Positions 1 through 8,425 of a DNA stretch of 64,000 bases are shown one piece after another. The notes below the pieces were generated by a model. It had not been told where the DNA came from, made no database searches, and saw only the letters and a program-made list of their open reading frames with translations. The position numbers were made by a program, and so were the translations under genes. The first letter of the stretch is position 1. The number at the start of each line of letters is the position of its first letter. Origin of the DNA: Amycolatopsis sp. CA-126428 (GTDB taxonomy: Bacteria > Actinomycetota > Actinomycetes > Mycobacteriales > Pseudonocardiaceae); NCBI RefSeq assembly GCF_002904335.1, contig NZ_PPHF01000019.1, positions 152,120 through 216,119 on the forward strand, written 5' to 3'.

Positions 1-1
1 G

Positions 2-241
2 GGCATCAAGGCGGACACCCGGCTCAAGCTGGCCGGGATGCGCGAGTTCGGCCAGGACTACGCGCGCACGCTACGGTGGTGGCGCGAACGGTTCCTGCAC
101 CGCTGGACCGACATCGCCGGGTTCGGGTTCGACGACGTCTTCCGCCGGATGTGGGAGTTCTACCTGGCCTATTCCGAGGCCGGGTTCCGGTCCGGGTACC
201 TCAAGGTCCACCAGTTCGGCTACGAGGCGACCGGCCGGTAA
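2..241 (+). CDS. Cyclopropane-fatty-acyl-phospholipid synthase-like methyltransferase, C-terminal end (partial)
   Basis: The reading frame is open from base 2 and ends at the TAA at 239-241, so the 5' part lies left of the window. The roughly 79 visible residues match the tail of CFA/mycolic-acid-type SAM methyltransferases: EFGQDYARTLRWWRERF followed by an aromatic segment (MWEFYLAYSEAGFRSG). This family adds a methylene or methyl group from SAM to unsaturated acyl chains of membrane lipids. The SAM-binding core is outside the window, so the exact member and substrate cannot be stated. A strong hairpin 26 bp after the stop closes the unit. Confidence 0.8.
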   Translation, partial: GIKADTRLKLAGMREFGQDYARTLRWWRERFLHRWTDIAGFGFDDVFRRMWEFYLAYSEAGFRSGYLKVHQFGYEATGR

Positions 242-267
242 CCGGTCGCGGCAACCCGACCCCGGTG

Positions 268-296
268 CCGCACGTCCTCCTTTCGAGGACGTGCGG
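268..296. terminator. Perfect 12-bp stem-loop after the CFA-synthase-like gene
   Basis: CCGCACGTCCTC at 268-279 and GAGGACGTGCGG at 285-296 are perfect reverse complements around a CTTTC loop. The position just after a stop and before the next gene fits an intrinsic terminator without a long U tract, as is usual in actinomycetes. Confidence 0.75.
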
Positions 297-336
297 TGTA
301 CTGACGGCGACAGTTTGTCCGGATCGGGATTGGGTG

Positions 337-1548
337 ATGGTGATGACGTACCGTGGCGACGACGGCGGGCGCCGGATGCCGCCGCCCCGGCCGTCCGGCG
401 GCCGCTCCCGGGACCACCAGCGCGCGCAGATGATGCCGCTGCCCGGGCGGGGCCGCAGCCCGTACGACGAGCGCACCCGCCCGATGGGCACCCGCGACCC
501 CGAGTACGCCCCGCCCCCGCCGCCGCGGCAGGACCCGCCCGGCCGCCCGGCCCGGGACGACTACCCGCCGTCCCGGCCGCCGCGCCGGCGCCGCTGGAGC
601 ATCGGCAAGGTCCTGGGCGCCCTGGTGCTCGTGTTCGTCGTGTTCCTCGCCGGCATCTGGGTGTACCTCGAGTTCTCGATCAAGCGCGTCGACGCGCTGG
701 AGGACTACTCCGGCCGCCCGGTGGCCGCGTCCGGCACCAACTGGCTGATCGTCGGCTCGGACAGCCGCGAAGGCCTGACCGCGGAGGACGAGGAGCGGCT
801 CGCCACGGGCGACGTCGCCGCGGCGGGTGGCGGGCAGCGCACCGACACGATCATGGTCGCGCACCTGCCGGACAACAGCACCAAGCCGACGCTGCTGTCG
901 CTGCCGCGCGACTCGCAGGTGTCGATCCCCGGCCACGGCAAGAACAAGATCAACGCGGCGTTCTCGCTCGGCGGCCCGAAGCTGCTCGCGCAGACCGTCG
1001 AAGGCGCGACCGGCCTGCACATCGACCACTACGCGGAGATCGGCTTCGGCGGGTTCGCCAAGATCGTCGACGCGATCGGCGGCGTCGAGATGTGCATCGA
1101 CAAGGACATGAACGACACGGTGACGGGGATCAGCATCAAGGCGGGCTGCCCCCAGACGCTCGACGGCCGGTCGGCGCTGGGCTTCGTCCGGATGCGCCAC
1201 AGCGACGCGACGCCGCGGTCGGACCTCGACCGCGTCGCCAACCAGCGCAAGTTCATCGGCGCGCTGGTCAGCCAGATCGCCAGCCCCGGCACGCTGCTGA
1301 ACCCGTTCGACTTCTTCCCGCTGCTGTCCTCGGCCCCGGACGCGCTGACCATGGATTCCGGCGACCACGTGCACAACCTCGCCGGCCTGGCGATCGCGAT
1401 GCGCGGGATCTCCTCCGGCGGCGTGGTGACGACGACGGTGCCGGTGACCAGCGGGTCGGCGGAGAACTGGGACAAGGCCAAGTCGAAGCAGCTGTTCGAC
1501 GCGCTGAAGAACGACGCCGAGGTCCCCGACAGCGTGATCGTGAATTGA
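337..1548 (+). CDS. LytR-CpsA-Psr (LCP) family cell-wall ligase
   Basis: LCP proteins transfer polyprenyl-phosphate-linked glycopolymers, such as arabinogalactan or teichoic acids, to peptidoglycan outside the membrane. The product of about 403 residues has a cytoplasmic Pro/Arg-rich head (residues 1-95), one membrane helix (about 98-115: VLGALVLVFVVFLAGIWVY) and an LCP domain with RTDTIMVAHL, LLSLPRDSQVSIPGHGKNKINAAF-type signature parts, FAKIVDAIGGVEM and GRSALGFVRMRHSD. The Arg and Asp residues expected to bind pyrophosphate are present. In-frame GTG/ATG codons cluster at 334, 337, 340 and 343; ATG 337 is chosen, ATG 343 is equally possible. There is no LytR_C extension. The gene stands alone, 29 bp before an acetyltransferase gene. 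Confidence 0.9.
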   Translation: MVMTYRGDDGGRRMPPPRPSGGRSRDHQRAQMMPLPGRGRSPYDERTRPMGTRDPEYAPPPPPRQDPPGRPARDDYPPSRPPRRRRWSIGKVLGALVLVFVVFLAGIWVYLEFSIKRVDALEDYSGRPVAASGTNWLIVGSDSREGLTAEDEERLATGDVAAAGGGQRTDTIMVAHLPDNSTKPTLLSLPRDSQVSIPGHGKNKINAAFSLGGPKLLAQTVEGATGLHIDHYAEIGFGGFAKIVDAIGGVEMCIDKDMNDTVTGISIKAGCPQTLDGRSALGFVRMRHSDATPRSDLDRVANQRKFIGALVSQIASPGTLLNPFDFFPLLSSAPDALTMDSGDHVHNLAGLAIAMRGISSGGVVTTTVPVTSGSAENWDKAKSKQLFDALKNDAEVPDSVIVN

Positions 1549-1577
1549 TTCGCGCGTGACGTCCCGGCCGGGGCACC

Positions 1578-2117
1578 ATGAGCTGCATGGAAACCCCGGC
1601 CGAGACCTACCGCGAAGGTGACCTGACGCTGACCCGCTGGCACCCGGGCGACCGGACGACGCTGACCACGGTCGTCAGCGGCTCACTGGCGCACCTGAGG
1701 CCGTTCCTCATCTGGGTCGCCGACGGGTACACCGACGACGACTCGGCGGAGTTCCTGCGGCGCACCGCGAAGCACTGGGAGAGCGGCGAAGCGTACGACT
1801 ACGCGTTGCGGCTGGGCTCGGAAGTGGCCGGCGGCATCGGCGTGATGACCCGCGACGGCGGCGTCGAGATCGGCTACTGGCTCGCGGCCGGTTTCGCCGG
1901 CCGCGGCTTGATGACCCGGGCCGTCACGCTGCTGACGGAGGAGGCGTTCCGCCTCGGCGCCGGGTACGTCGAGATCAAGCACGACGAGCGGAACGTCCGA
2001 AGTGGAGCGGTGCCCGCGCGCCTCGGCTTCACCCGGGTGCGCTCGGAACCGGCGGAGAAGCCGCTGGCCCCGGCGTGCACGGGCACCAACCACGTGTGGC
2101 GGCTCGTTCCCCGCTAG
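1578..2117 (+). CDS. GNAT family N-acetyltransferase (RimJ/RimL type)
   Basis: The product has 179 residues and the layout of RimL-like acetyltransferases, which move acetyl from acetyl-CoA to an amine such as a protein N-terminus or a small molecule. The acetyl-CoA-binding motif A is visible (IGYWLAAGFAGRGLMTRAV), followed by the conserved DERNVRSGAVPARLGF segment, where the Asn and Ser are typical. The start is ATG 1578; ATG 1587 is an alternative. The stop overlaps the convergent peroxiredoxin gene by 4 bp. The substrate cannot be told from the sequence. Confidence 0.85.
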   Translation: MSCMETPAETYREGDLTLTRWHPGDRTTLTTVVSGSLAHLRPFLIWVADGYTDDDSAEFLRRTAKHWESGEAYDYALRLGSEVAGGIGVMTRDGGVEIGYWLAAGFAGRGLMTRAVTLLTEEAFRLGAGYVEIKHDERNVRSGAVPARLGFTRVRSEPAEKPLAPACTGTNHVWRLVPR

Positions 2118-2575
2118 GAGACCTTGTTCCGCTCCCGCAGCGCCTTGAGCGCCTCGTCGGCGTGGACGGTGAAGTTCAGCTCGCTCTTGATCTTCGCGAT
2201 GATCTTCCGGTCTTCGCCGATGACGAAGGTGGCGCGCTTGGTGTGCAGCGGCAGGAGTTTCCGCCACACGCCGAACTGCTTCGCGACCTCACCCTCCACA
2301 TCGGACAGGAGCGGGTAGTCGAAGCCGTTGGCGGCCGAGAAGGCCCGCTGCTTGGTGATGGCGTCCGGGCTGATCCCGACGCGGTGCGCGCCGACCGCCG
2401 CGAACTCCGCCGCGAGGTCGCGGAAGTGGCAGCTTTCGGCGGTGCAGCCCCCGGTCATCGCGGCCGGGTAGAAGAACAGGACCACGGGCCCGGTGGCGAG
2501 GAAGTCCGAGAGCGTGCGCTCCTGGCCCTCGTCGTCGGGCAGCGTGAAATCGGGGGCGAGGTCTCCGGCGTCCAT
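2114..2575 (-). CDS. bcp: Peroxiredoxin, Bcp/PrxQ type
   Basis: This thiol peroxidase of 153 residues reduces hydrogen peroxide or organic hydroperoxides in the cytoplasm. APDFTLPDDEG opens the thioredoxin-like fold. FYPAAMTGGCTAESCHFRD gives the peroxidatic Cys44 and resolving Cys49 with the five-residue spacing of atypical 2-Cys PrxQ enzymes. The usual TPGC is TGGC here. The start ATG at 2575 is fixed by a good upstream ribosome site (GAAAGGA). The frame stays open far upstream, but that stretch is antisense-like low-information sequence and is not part of the gene. Confidence 0.92.
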   Translation of the reverse strand: MDAGDLAPDFTLPDDEGQERTLSDFLATGPVVLFFYPAAMTGGCTAESCHFRDLAAEFAAVGAHRVGISPDAITKQRAFSAANGFDYPLLSDVEGEVAKQFGVWRKLLPLHTKRATFVIGEDRKIIAKIKSELNFTVHADEALKALRERNKVS

Positions 2576-2696
2576 GGACGTCCTTTCTCGTCGGCGGTAG
2601 AACCCATCCTGCCGGGTCTTCGGAGCCGTCGCTTCGCCGGCTTGGTCGTGCCTGCTGGTTGCGTGGTTTCCCCGCTCCTCGTCCTTGATTGTTCGA

Positions 2697-2776
2697 CACC
2701 GGAGACCCGGCCTCAAGGGCGCCTTCGGCGTCGCTTCGCGATGGGCAAGCCCACCCTTGACCCCGGCTCTCCGGTG
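2697..2776. repeat. Long imperfect inverted repeat (hairpin element)
   Basis: The 23-base arms 2697-2719 and 2754-2776 match at 20 of 23 positions around a 34-base centre that itself holds small palindromes (GCGCCTTCGGCG). The complementarity extends a few bases outward, less perfectly. The element lies in the 383-bp gap between the end of the GGDEF/EAL gene and the peroxiredoxin gene, both leftward. It could be a terminator or a dispersed REP-like element. Besides this hairpin and the tandem repeat at 2843-2934, nothing is seen in the gap. Confidence 0.6.
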
Positions 2777-2842
2777 TTGACTGCGGCGGGGACGAGGGGC
2801 GGGGAGGTGTAGGGCGGGTGGTTGAGTTCTGAGGGCGGGTGC

Positions 2843-2934
2843 CGGTTGAGGGCCGGCTGGTCCGGTCGGGTGGGTGGGTGCGGTTGGGGGCCGGCTGGTC
2901 CGGTCGGGTGGGTGGGTGCGGTTGAGGGCCGGGG
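2843..2934. repeat. 38-bp tandem repeat, about 2.4 copies
   Basis: The unit at 2843-2880 is repeated at 2881-2918 with a single A-to-G change, and a third partial copy begins at 2919. Each unit contains runs of GGGTGGGTGGGTG, so the top strand is strongly G/T biased and could form G-quadruplexes. It lies just downstream of the GGDEF/EAL gene stop. Confidence 0.85.
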
Positions 2935-2958
2935 CTGGCCCGGCAGGCGGTGGTTCGC

Positions 2959-4812
2959 TCAGGTTCGTGGGTGGCGGGCGATCATCTCGTCGACCTCGTC
3001 GCCCGTTGCCGAATCCGCCACGAACGGGCCGCGGGCCGCGATCACCCCGAGCTGGCGGAGCCGGGCCGCCTGCTCGTGCGTGCGGACTCCCTCCGCTCCC
3101 ACCCGCAGGTGCAGCTCGCGGGCCCGGGTGATCAGCTGCGTCAAGTGGCGCAGGTCGGGCTCCGCCGGGTCGTCCGTGTCGAGCGCGTCGACCACCGGGC
3201 CCGAGAGGATCACGTGCCGCACCGGGAGGCGGTGCTGGGGGATCAGCTCCAGGTCCGCCGACCCCGAGATCGTCAGCACCAGCTGGGCGCCCAGGTCGGC
3301 CAGGACCGCCAGGGAGTCCAGGACCTCGCCGCGGGGGTCGAGCATCGAGTCGCGGTCCGTGCACAGCCTCAGTGCCCGTGCCGGGAGCTCGTGCTTGTCC
3401 AGCTGCTCCTTCACCAGCAGCACCAGGTCCGGGTCGATGGCCAGCCGGGCCGGGAGCCGCACGCAGACGTCCGGTGCCGCGTCGCCCAGGTGCGTGCGCC
3501 AGCGGGCCGTGGCCGCCAGGGATTCGGCGAGGAGCCAGCGGCCCAGCGGGACCGTCATGCCTGTGGTCTGGGCGAGCGGGTAGAACTCGTCGGAGCCGAG
3601 CTCGCCCTTCTCCGGGTGGTTCCAGCGCAGCCCGGCGTTGACCGCGGCGAGCTCGTCCGGCCGGGACAGCTTCACCGTGGGCTGGTAGACGAGCGAGAAC
3701 TCGCCGTTCTCCAGCGCGCCGGCGATGACCGCGCCCAGCTGGTAGCGGCCGCGGTCGCGGGCGTCCAGCTCCGGGTCGAACAGCATCCACTGCGCCTTGC
3801 CGGCCTCCTTGGCCCGGTGCAGCGCGATCTCCGCCGCCCGCAGCAGTTCCGCGGCGCCGCCCTCGACCGCGGCGCGCACGACGATGCCCGCGCTCGCGCT
3901 GACGCCGATGCCGTGCCCGCCCAGGTAGATCGGCTCGTTGAGGTCCTCCAGGGCCCGCTCGACCAGCCGGACGACCTCGGTCGCCGCCAGCTCGCCGCGC
4001 AGCAGCACCGCGAAGCCGTCGCCGGACAACCGGGCGACGAACCCGTCGTGGTGGCCGGTGAACACCGCCGAAAGCTTGCTGGCGACCCCGCGCAGCACCT
4101 GGTCGCCGACGCCGGCGCCGAGACCGTCGTTGATCACCTTGAAGCCGTCGACGTCGAGGTAGATCAGCGCGATGTCGTCGCGCGCGCCGGCGCCGAGCGC
4201 GGCTTCGAGCTTGGTGGTGAACGACGACGCGTTCGGCAGCCCGGTCAGCGGGTCGTGCACGTTCTGGTGCAGCAGCCGCTCCTGCAGCAGGTGCAGCTCG
4301 TTGGCGTCCGACACCATCAGCACCGGGTAGACCGAGCCGGGCCGGTCGCCGGGCAGCCGGGCGAGCGTCACGTCGGTCCAGAGCTGCCCGTCTTCGGTGT
4401 GGTCGAGCAGCATCCGCTCCTGGTAGCGGTCGCGGCCCGTGCGCACCTGCTCCAAGCCCGCCTTGAGCCGCGAGACGTCGTGGTCGGTCGAGCCGAGGTC
4501 GGTGATGTGCCTGCCCCGCAACCGTTCCGGCGAGCAGCCGAGCAGCTGGCCGAGGGCGAGGTTCGCCTCCACGATGGCGCCGTCGGGGTCGGCCAGCGCG
4601 ATCCCCATCGGCGACGCGGCGTACAGCGCGGTGAACCGCAGCAGCGCGCCGTCGTGCTGCGAGCCGGCTTGGTCGACGGCTTCGTTCGCGACTTCGAGCA
4701 GCAGGGCCTCGAGCTCCTCCGGGGGAAGCGTTACTCCTTTGGTGTCGGCCAACGTCGCCGCCCACCGGCGCGCCACGTCCAGTAGCCCTGACGCGGCACC
4801 GGGTTCAGGCAC
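2959..4812 (-). CDS. PAS-GGDEF-EAL protein with degenerate catalytic motifs
   Basis: About 617 residues. PAS-like sensor about residues 55-170 (YAASPMGIALADPDGAIVEAN), GGDEF domain about 175-345 (HDPLTGLPN, YLDVDGFKVIND), EAL domain about 355-615. The GGDEF signature reads SGDGF (263-267) and the EAL signature reads NAGL (392-395), so the metal- and substrate-binding acidic residues of both domains are lost; the DDFG loop of active EAL domains is also not seen. This is probably a c-di-GMP- or GTP-sensing or scaffolding protein rather than a working cyclase or phosphodiesterase. Similar PAS-GGDEF-EAL proteins occur in Streptomyces. The GTG start at 4812 is chosen for its upstream AGAGGTGGAG; an in-frame ATG at 4875 exists without support. 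Confidence 0.85.
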   Translation of the reverse strand: MPEPGAASGLLDVARRWAATLADTKGVTLPPEELEALLLEVANEAVDQAGSQHDGALLRFTALYAASPMGIALADPDGAIVEANLALGQLLGCSPERLRGRHITDLGSTDHDVSRLKAGLEQVRTGRDRYQERMLLDHTEDGQLWTDVTLARLPGDRPGSVYPVLMVSDANELHLLQERLLHQNVHDPLTGLPNASSFTTKLEAALGAGARDDIALIYLDVDGFKVINDGLGAGVGDQVLRGVASKLSAVFTGHHDGFVARLSGDGFAVLLRGELAATEVVRLVERALEDLNEPIYLGGHGIGVSASAGIVVRAAVEGGAAELLRAAEIALHRAKEAGKAQWMLFDPELDARDRGRYQLGAVIAGALENGEFSLVYQPTVKLSRPDELAAVNAGLRWNHPEKGELGSDEFYPLAQTTGMTVPLGRWLLAESLAATARWRTHLGDAAPDVCVRLPARLAIDPDLVLLVKEQLDKHELPARALRLCTDRDSMLDPRGEVLDSLAVLADLGAQLVLTISGSADLELIPQHRLPVRHVILSGPVVDALDTDDPAEPDLRHLTQLITRARELHLRVGAEGVRTHEQAARLRQLGVIAARGPFVADSATGDEVDEMIARHPRT

Positions 4813-5013
4813 ACTCCACCTCTTCACGCACAGGTATGGCCAGGTCGGACACGGTGTCGGGGATCGTGAAGCCACACCAGGCAGCCTTCGCCCACGATCG
4901 ATGCCACGCCATCATGTGCGTAACGGGGTGTCTACCGGCTGAACGAGTGAACGAATCTCCACAAACGGTAACTTTTCGTTACCTAGTGTATGCGGTGGTG
5001 GACGGATGCCGGG

Positions 5014-6474
5014 TCAGCGGGGGGTCAAGTGGACCGGCAGACCGTCCGCCGGCACCGGTAGCGAGACGTAGTCCCAGCGCGCGGTGTAACTCTCCGGAAC
5101 CGACCAGCGGTACGCCCGCAGCAGTTCGTGCATCAGCAACTTCACCTCGAGACCGCCGAAGTGCAGCCCGATGCACTTGTGCGCGCCGCCGCCGAACGGC
5201 ATCCACGCCATCCGGTGCGACTTGTCCTCGCGCCGCGGTTCGGCGAAGCGTTCCGGGTCGAACGCGAAGGGGTTCGTCCAGCACTCGGGCGCGAAGTGGT
5301 TGACCGTGGGCGAGACGCCGACCAGGGTGCCCGCCGGGATGTAGTGGCCGAGCACTTCGGTGTCCTTGACGGTCTGGCGGGTCAGCGACGGCACCGGCGC
5401 GACCAGCCGCAGCGCCTCCTTCATCACGAGGTCGAGGGTCTCCAGCCGCTCCAGCGCCGCGATGTCGGGCAGGTCGTCGCCCAGGGCCAGGGACTCCGCG
5501 CGGGCGCGTTCCTGCCATTCCGGGTGCTTGGCCAGGTAGTAGGCCATGGCGCTGCTGGTGATGGTCGTCGTGTCGTGCGCGGCCATCATCAGGAAGATCA
5601 TGTGGTTGACGACGTCGGTGTCGGAGAACCGGTCGCCGTCCTCGGTGGTGGCCTGGCAGAGCGCGGCGAACAGGTCGTCGCCGCCCGAACGTCGTTTGGC
5701 GGGCAGGTTTTCGCCGAAGTAGCGCTCGAGGACCTTCCGGCCGTGCAGCCCGGCCGACCAGCGCCCGCCCGGCACCGGGAAGCGCACGAAGGCGGTACCG
5801 GCCCGCACCGAGCTGACGAACGCGCGGTTGATCCGGGCCGCGTCGCCGCCGCTGCGCATGCCCATGAACACGCGGGTCGCGACGTCGAGGGTCAGCTGCT
5901 TGAGCGCCCAGTACAGCCGCGGCCGCTCGCTCGAGCCCCAGCTCGCGACGCCTTCGCGCAGCGCGGGCCCCATTTCGCCGACGTAGCCGGCCAGCCGCGG
6001 GCGCGTGAAGGCCTCCTGCATGATCCGGCGGTGCAGGTGGTGCTCGCCGAAGTCCATCAGCATCAAGCCGCGCTCGAAGAACTTCTCGATGAAGAACTTC
6101 CAGCCCTCCTGCGAGAACGCCTTGTCCTTGTTGACGAGCGCGATCTGCGTGGCGTCGGGCCCGGACAGCGCGACGATCCGGCGGCCGAACCCGCCGGTCC
6201 ACGACACGGGGCCGTAGAGCTCGTAGCGGCGAAGCCCGAACGCCGGGCCGAAACGCATCATCTCGAGCATGTGCCCGACCAGCGGCGGCCCTTCGTCGCC
6301 GAGCACCGGCTTGAGGCCGCTGCCCGCGGGCGGCGCCGCGAGTTCCTTGACGGGCCACCGCGACCGGAGCCAGCGTTCATCGACCTTGGGCGGCAGGGGG
6401 AGTGCGGTCAGCGTCGGAACGCGTTCGCGCAGCGCTTCGGCGGCTCGGCTCACGGTGCCCGGCAAAGTGACCAC
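5014..6474 (-). CDS. Cytochrome P450 monooxygenase
   Basis: A soluble bacterial P450 of about 486 residues, longer than the usual 400-410. Seen: I-helix AAHDTT (about 298-303), K-helix EALR (353-356, ExxR) and heme loop FGGGAHKCIG (427-436) with Cys434 as iron ligand. It inserts oxygen into an unknown substrate with electrons from a ferredoxin not encoded here. It follows the AraC gene by 18 bp, so the two are probably co-transcribed. The first possible start is GTG 6474, but AGGAGG lies directly against it. TTG 6465 has the same AGGAGG at an ideal 7-base spacing and may be the real start. Confidence 0.9.
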   Translation of the reverse strand: MVTLPGTVSRAAEALRERVPTLTALPLPPKVDERWLRSRWPVKELAAPPAGSGLKPVLGDEGPPLVGHMLEMMRFGPAFGLRRYELYGPVSWTGGFGRRIVALSGPDATQIALVNKDKAFSQEGWKFFIEKFFERGLMLMDFGEHHLHRRIMQEAFTRPRLAGYVGEMGPALREGVASWGSSERPRLYWALKQLTLDVATRVFMGMRSGGDAARINRAFVSSVRAGTAFVRFPVPGGRWSAGLHGRKVLERYFGENLPAKRRSGGDDLFAALCQATTEDGDRFSDTDVVNHMIFLMMAAHDTTTITSSAMAYYLAKHPEWQERARAESLALGDDLPDIAALERLETLDLVMKEALRLVAPVPSLTRQTVKDTEVLGHYIPAGTLVGVSPTVNHFAPECWTNPFAFDPERFAEPRREDKSHRMAWMPFGGGAHKCIGLHFGGLEVKLLMHELLRAYRWSVPESYTARWDYVSLPVPADGLPVHLTPR

Positions 6475-6492
6475 CTCCTGCGTCGAGATCGG

Positions 6493-7461
6493 CTACACCT
6501 TCACGATGCCCTCTTGTTGACGGTCTGACAACACCTGGGCGGACGTCCTTTCGGGTGGACCGTGGCGGAACTCGCTGGGGGTCACGCCGCGGACCCGTTT
6601 GAACGCCGCGCTGAAGCCGAACGGGTCGGCGTACCCCACGGCACGGGCCACCTCCGCGACGGTCGCGTCCGGCCGCTCGGCCAGCAGGTCCGCCGCGAGC
6701 GCCATCCGGCGCCGGGTCAGGTAGGTCAGGGGTGGTTCGCCGACCAGCTCGGCGAACCGCTTGGCCAGGGTCGAGCGGGAAACCCCGGCACGCGCGGCCA
6801 GCGCGGCGACCGTCCACGGCGCCGCGGGCTCGTCGTGCAGCAGGCGCAGCGCGGGGCCGGCCACCGGGTCGCGCTGGGCGCTCCACCACGCCGGGGGTTC
6901 GCCGCCGGGCCGGTCGAACCACTCGCGCAAGGTGCAGACGAGCATCCAGTCGAGCAGCCGGTCGAGCACCACCTGCTGCCCGGGCGTGTCGGTGGCGACC
7001 TCGGCGGCGAGGTGGTCCAGGACGGCGTCGCCGGTGCCCCCGCCGCCGACGCGCAGCACGGCGGGCAGGGCGTCCAGCAGTGGGCGGCTGACCTCCCCGC
7101 CGGCCGGGTAGGCGCCCACGATCAGCGTGGTCGGTCCCTCGCCGTCGTCGCGCCAGCCGCGGCGGTACCGCGTCCCGCCCAGTTCCGGTGCGGCGCAGTA
7201 CTCGCCGTACGCGACGGGCTCGGCGGCCGTGCCGATTTCGTCGACGAAGGTGAACGTCTCCGGGCCGCGCACGACGACGGTGTCGTAGGCGCGCAGCGGC
7301 TCGGGGGCGCCCCGCTCGGGGACGATCCAGCCGCCGCCGGAAAGCACGGTGCACAGGGTGAGCGGCGCGCCGTCGACGAAGTGCAGCGAAAACGGGGGCG
7401 ACAGGGCCGAGCTGCCGAACAGCGAGCCGTGGGCCCGCACGCCGCGGAAGAGGTCGTCCAC
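6493..7461 (-). CDS. AraC family transcriptional regulator with N-terminal cupin domain
   Basis: A regulator of 322 residues. The N-terminal half is the cupin-type effector domain seen in many AraC-type regulators (GGGWIVPERG, AYDTVVVRGPETFTF). The C-terminal 100 residues hold two helix-turn-helix motifs (WTVAALAARAGVSRSTLAKRF and VAEVARAVGYADPFGFSAAFKR) ending in GVTPSEFR. It starts at GTG 7461 after CTCGAGGGC. The P450 gene starts 18 bp after its stop, so P450 expression is its most likely target. It is divergent from the small oxidoreductase gene at 7544. Confidence 0.9.
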   Translation of the reverse strand: MDDLFRGVRAHGSLFGSSALSPPFSLHFVDGAPLTLCTVLSGGGWIVPERGAPEPLRAYDTVVVRGPETFTFVDEIGTAAEPVAYGEYCAAPELGGTRYRRGWRDDGEGPTTLIVGAYPAGGEVSRPLLDALPAVLRVGGGGTGDAVLDHLAAEVATDTPGQQVVLDRLLDWMLVCTLREWFDRPGGEPPAWWSAQRDPVAGPALRLLHDEPAAPWTVAALAARAGVSRSTLAKRFAELVGEPPLTYLTRRRMALAADLLAERPDATVAEVARAVGYADPFGFSAAFKRVRGVTPSEFRHGPPERTSAQVLSDRQQEGIVKV

Positions 7462-7543
7462 GCCCTCGAGATTAGACGAATGGACAGGGAATCCGGTTTC
7501 TCACCCATGGGATCGTCCGGATGCACCCGGTTGAATGGAGGTC

Positions 7544-7948
7544 ATGACCGCACTGACTTCCGACGACCTCGAGTTCCTCCAGCGCCCGTTGCACGGCTTC
7601 CTGACCGTCTCCGCCGGCGAGCCCCGCCCGGTGTGGTTCGAAGCCACCGGCGACGGCCTCATCCAGCTGTTCACCGAACCGGACGCGCTCAAAGTTCGCC
7701 GCGCGCGCCGCGACCCGCGGGCGTCGATCGTGGTCGCGGCGCCGGTGGGGGAGCGGGAACGGTGGGTGTCGGTGACGGGCCGGGTTTCGGTGGAACCCGG
7801 CGGCGCCCACGACCTCGCCGCCCGCCTGGCGGCCCGGTACTGGGATCTCGACGACCCGGTGCGCGCCGCCGACCTGGAAGCGATTCTGAAGGGCGACCTG
7901 CTGCGCCTGGTGATCCACCCGGAAACCGTGCGCCGCTACGCCTACTGA
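7544..7948 (+). CDS. Pyridoxamine-5'-phosphate-oxidase-like (PPOX/F420 split-barrel) protein
   Basis: A split-barrel flavin/F420-binding protein of 134 residues. Family marks: LEFLQRPLHGFLTVSAG at the start, DGLIQLFTEPDALKVRRARRDPRASIVV with the conserved Lys/Arg stretch that holds the cofactor phosphate, then VSVTGRVSVE. Such proteins reduce or bind small substrates with FMN or F420. ATG 7544 is chosen on family grounds. GGAGG lies only 2 bases before it, so ATG 7535 remains possible. The Nudix gene follows after 17 bp on the same strand. Confidence 0.8.
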   Translation: MTALTSDDLEFLQRPLHGFLTVSAGEPRPVWFEATGDGLIQLFTEPDALKVRRARRDPRASIVVAAPVGERERWVSVTGRVSVEPGGAHDLAARLAARYWDLDDPVRAADLEAILKGDLLRLVIHPETVRRYAY

Positions 7949-7965
7949 CGGGAGACGATGCCGAC

Positions 7966-8424
7966 GTGGCCGAGCTGCCCCTCCACGATCGAGCGGGCAA
8001 CGCGCTGCTCGCCGTACGCCCGATCGCGGAACGGGACCTGCCGGCGCTGCCCGCGGCGCTGGTGGTGGCTGTCCACGCCGGCGCCGTCCTGATGATGTTC
8101 GACAAGCGTCGCAGGCAGTGGGAACTGCCCGGCGGGATGCGCGAGCCCGGCGAAGCCTGCCGCGAAGCCGCCGTGCGCGAGCTGGCCGAGGAGACCGGCA
8201 TCCGCGGCGTGGCGCTGACCTTCGCCGTGGTGGCCGACTTCGCCCTGACCGCACCCGCCCGCCGGGAATCCCTCGCCGTCTACCGGACCGGACTGATCGC
8301 CGCGCCGCGACTGACCCTCGGCGACGAAGGGCTCGGCTTCCGCTGGTGGTCGCCCGGCGACCCCGTCGAGGCGGACATGAGCCCCCTGGACGCGGAGCTG
8401 GCCGCGCGAGTGGCCACGACGTGA
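7966..8424 (+). CDS. Nudix hydrolase
   Basis: The product of 152 residues carries a full Nudix box, GGMREPGEACREAAVREL followed by AEETGI, with all conserved Glu residues for metal binding. Nudix enzymes cleave nucleoside diphosphates linked to another moiety, for example damaged NTPs or sugar nucleotides; the substrate is not evident. Start GTG 7966 has GGGAGA about 10 bases upstream; no in-frame ATG is nearby. The gene ends just before a strong bidirectional hairpin. Confidence 0.88.
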   Translation: MAELPLHDRAGNALLAVRPIAERDLPALPAALVVAVHAGAVLMMFDKRRRQWELPGGMREPGEACREAAVRELAEETGIRGVALTFAVVADFALTAPARRESLAVYRTGLIAAPRLTLGDEGLGFRWWSPGDPVEADMSPLDAELAARVATT

Positions 8425-8425
8425 A

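Noticed and set aside
76..336. N-terminal extension of the LCP gene back to base 76
   Set aside because: It overlaps the coding end of the CFA-synthase-like gene and the terminator hairpin; start codons at 334-343 are adequate.
2114..4765. An 883-codon minus-strand frame ending in the peroxiredoxin
   Set aside because: Only the last 153 residues are real; the rest is another frame of the GGDEF/EAL gene and the repeat-rich gap. A ribosome site fixes the start at 2575.
2950..4785. A 611-codon plus-strand frame over the GGDEF/EAL gene
   Set aside because: Antisense shadow with no recognisable domain.
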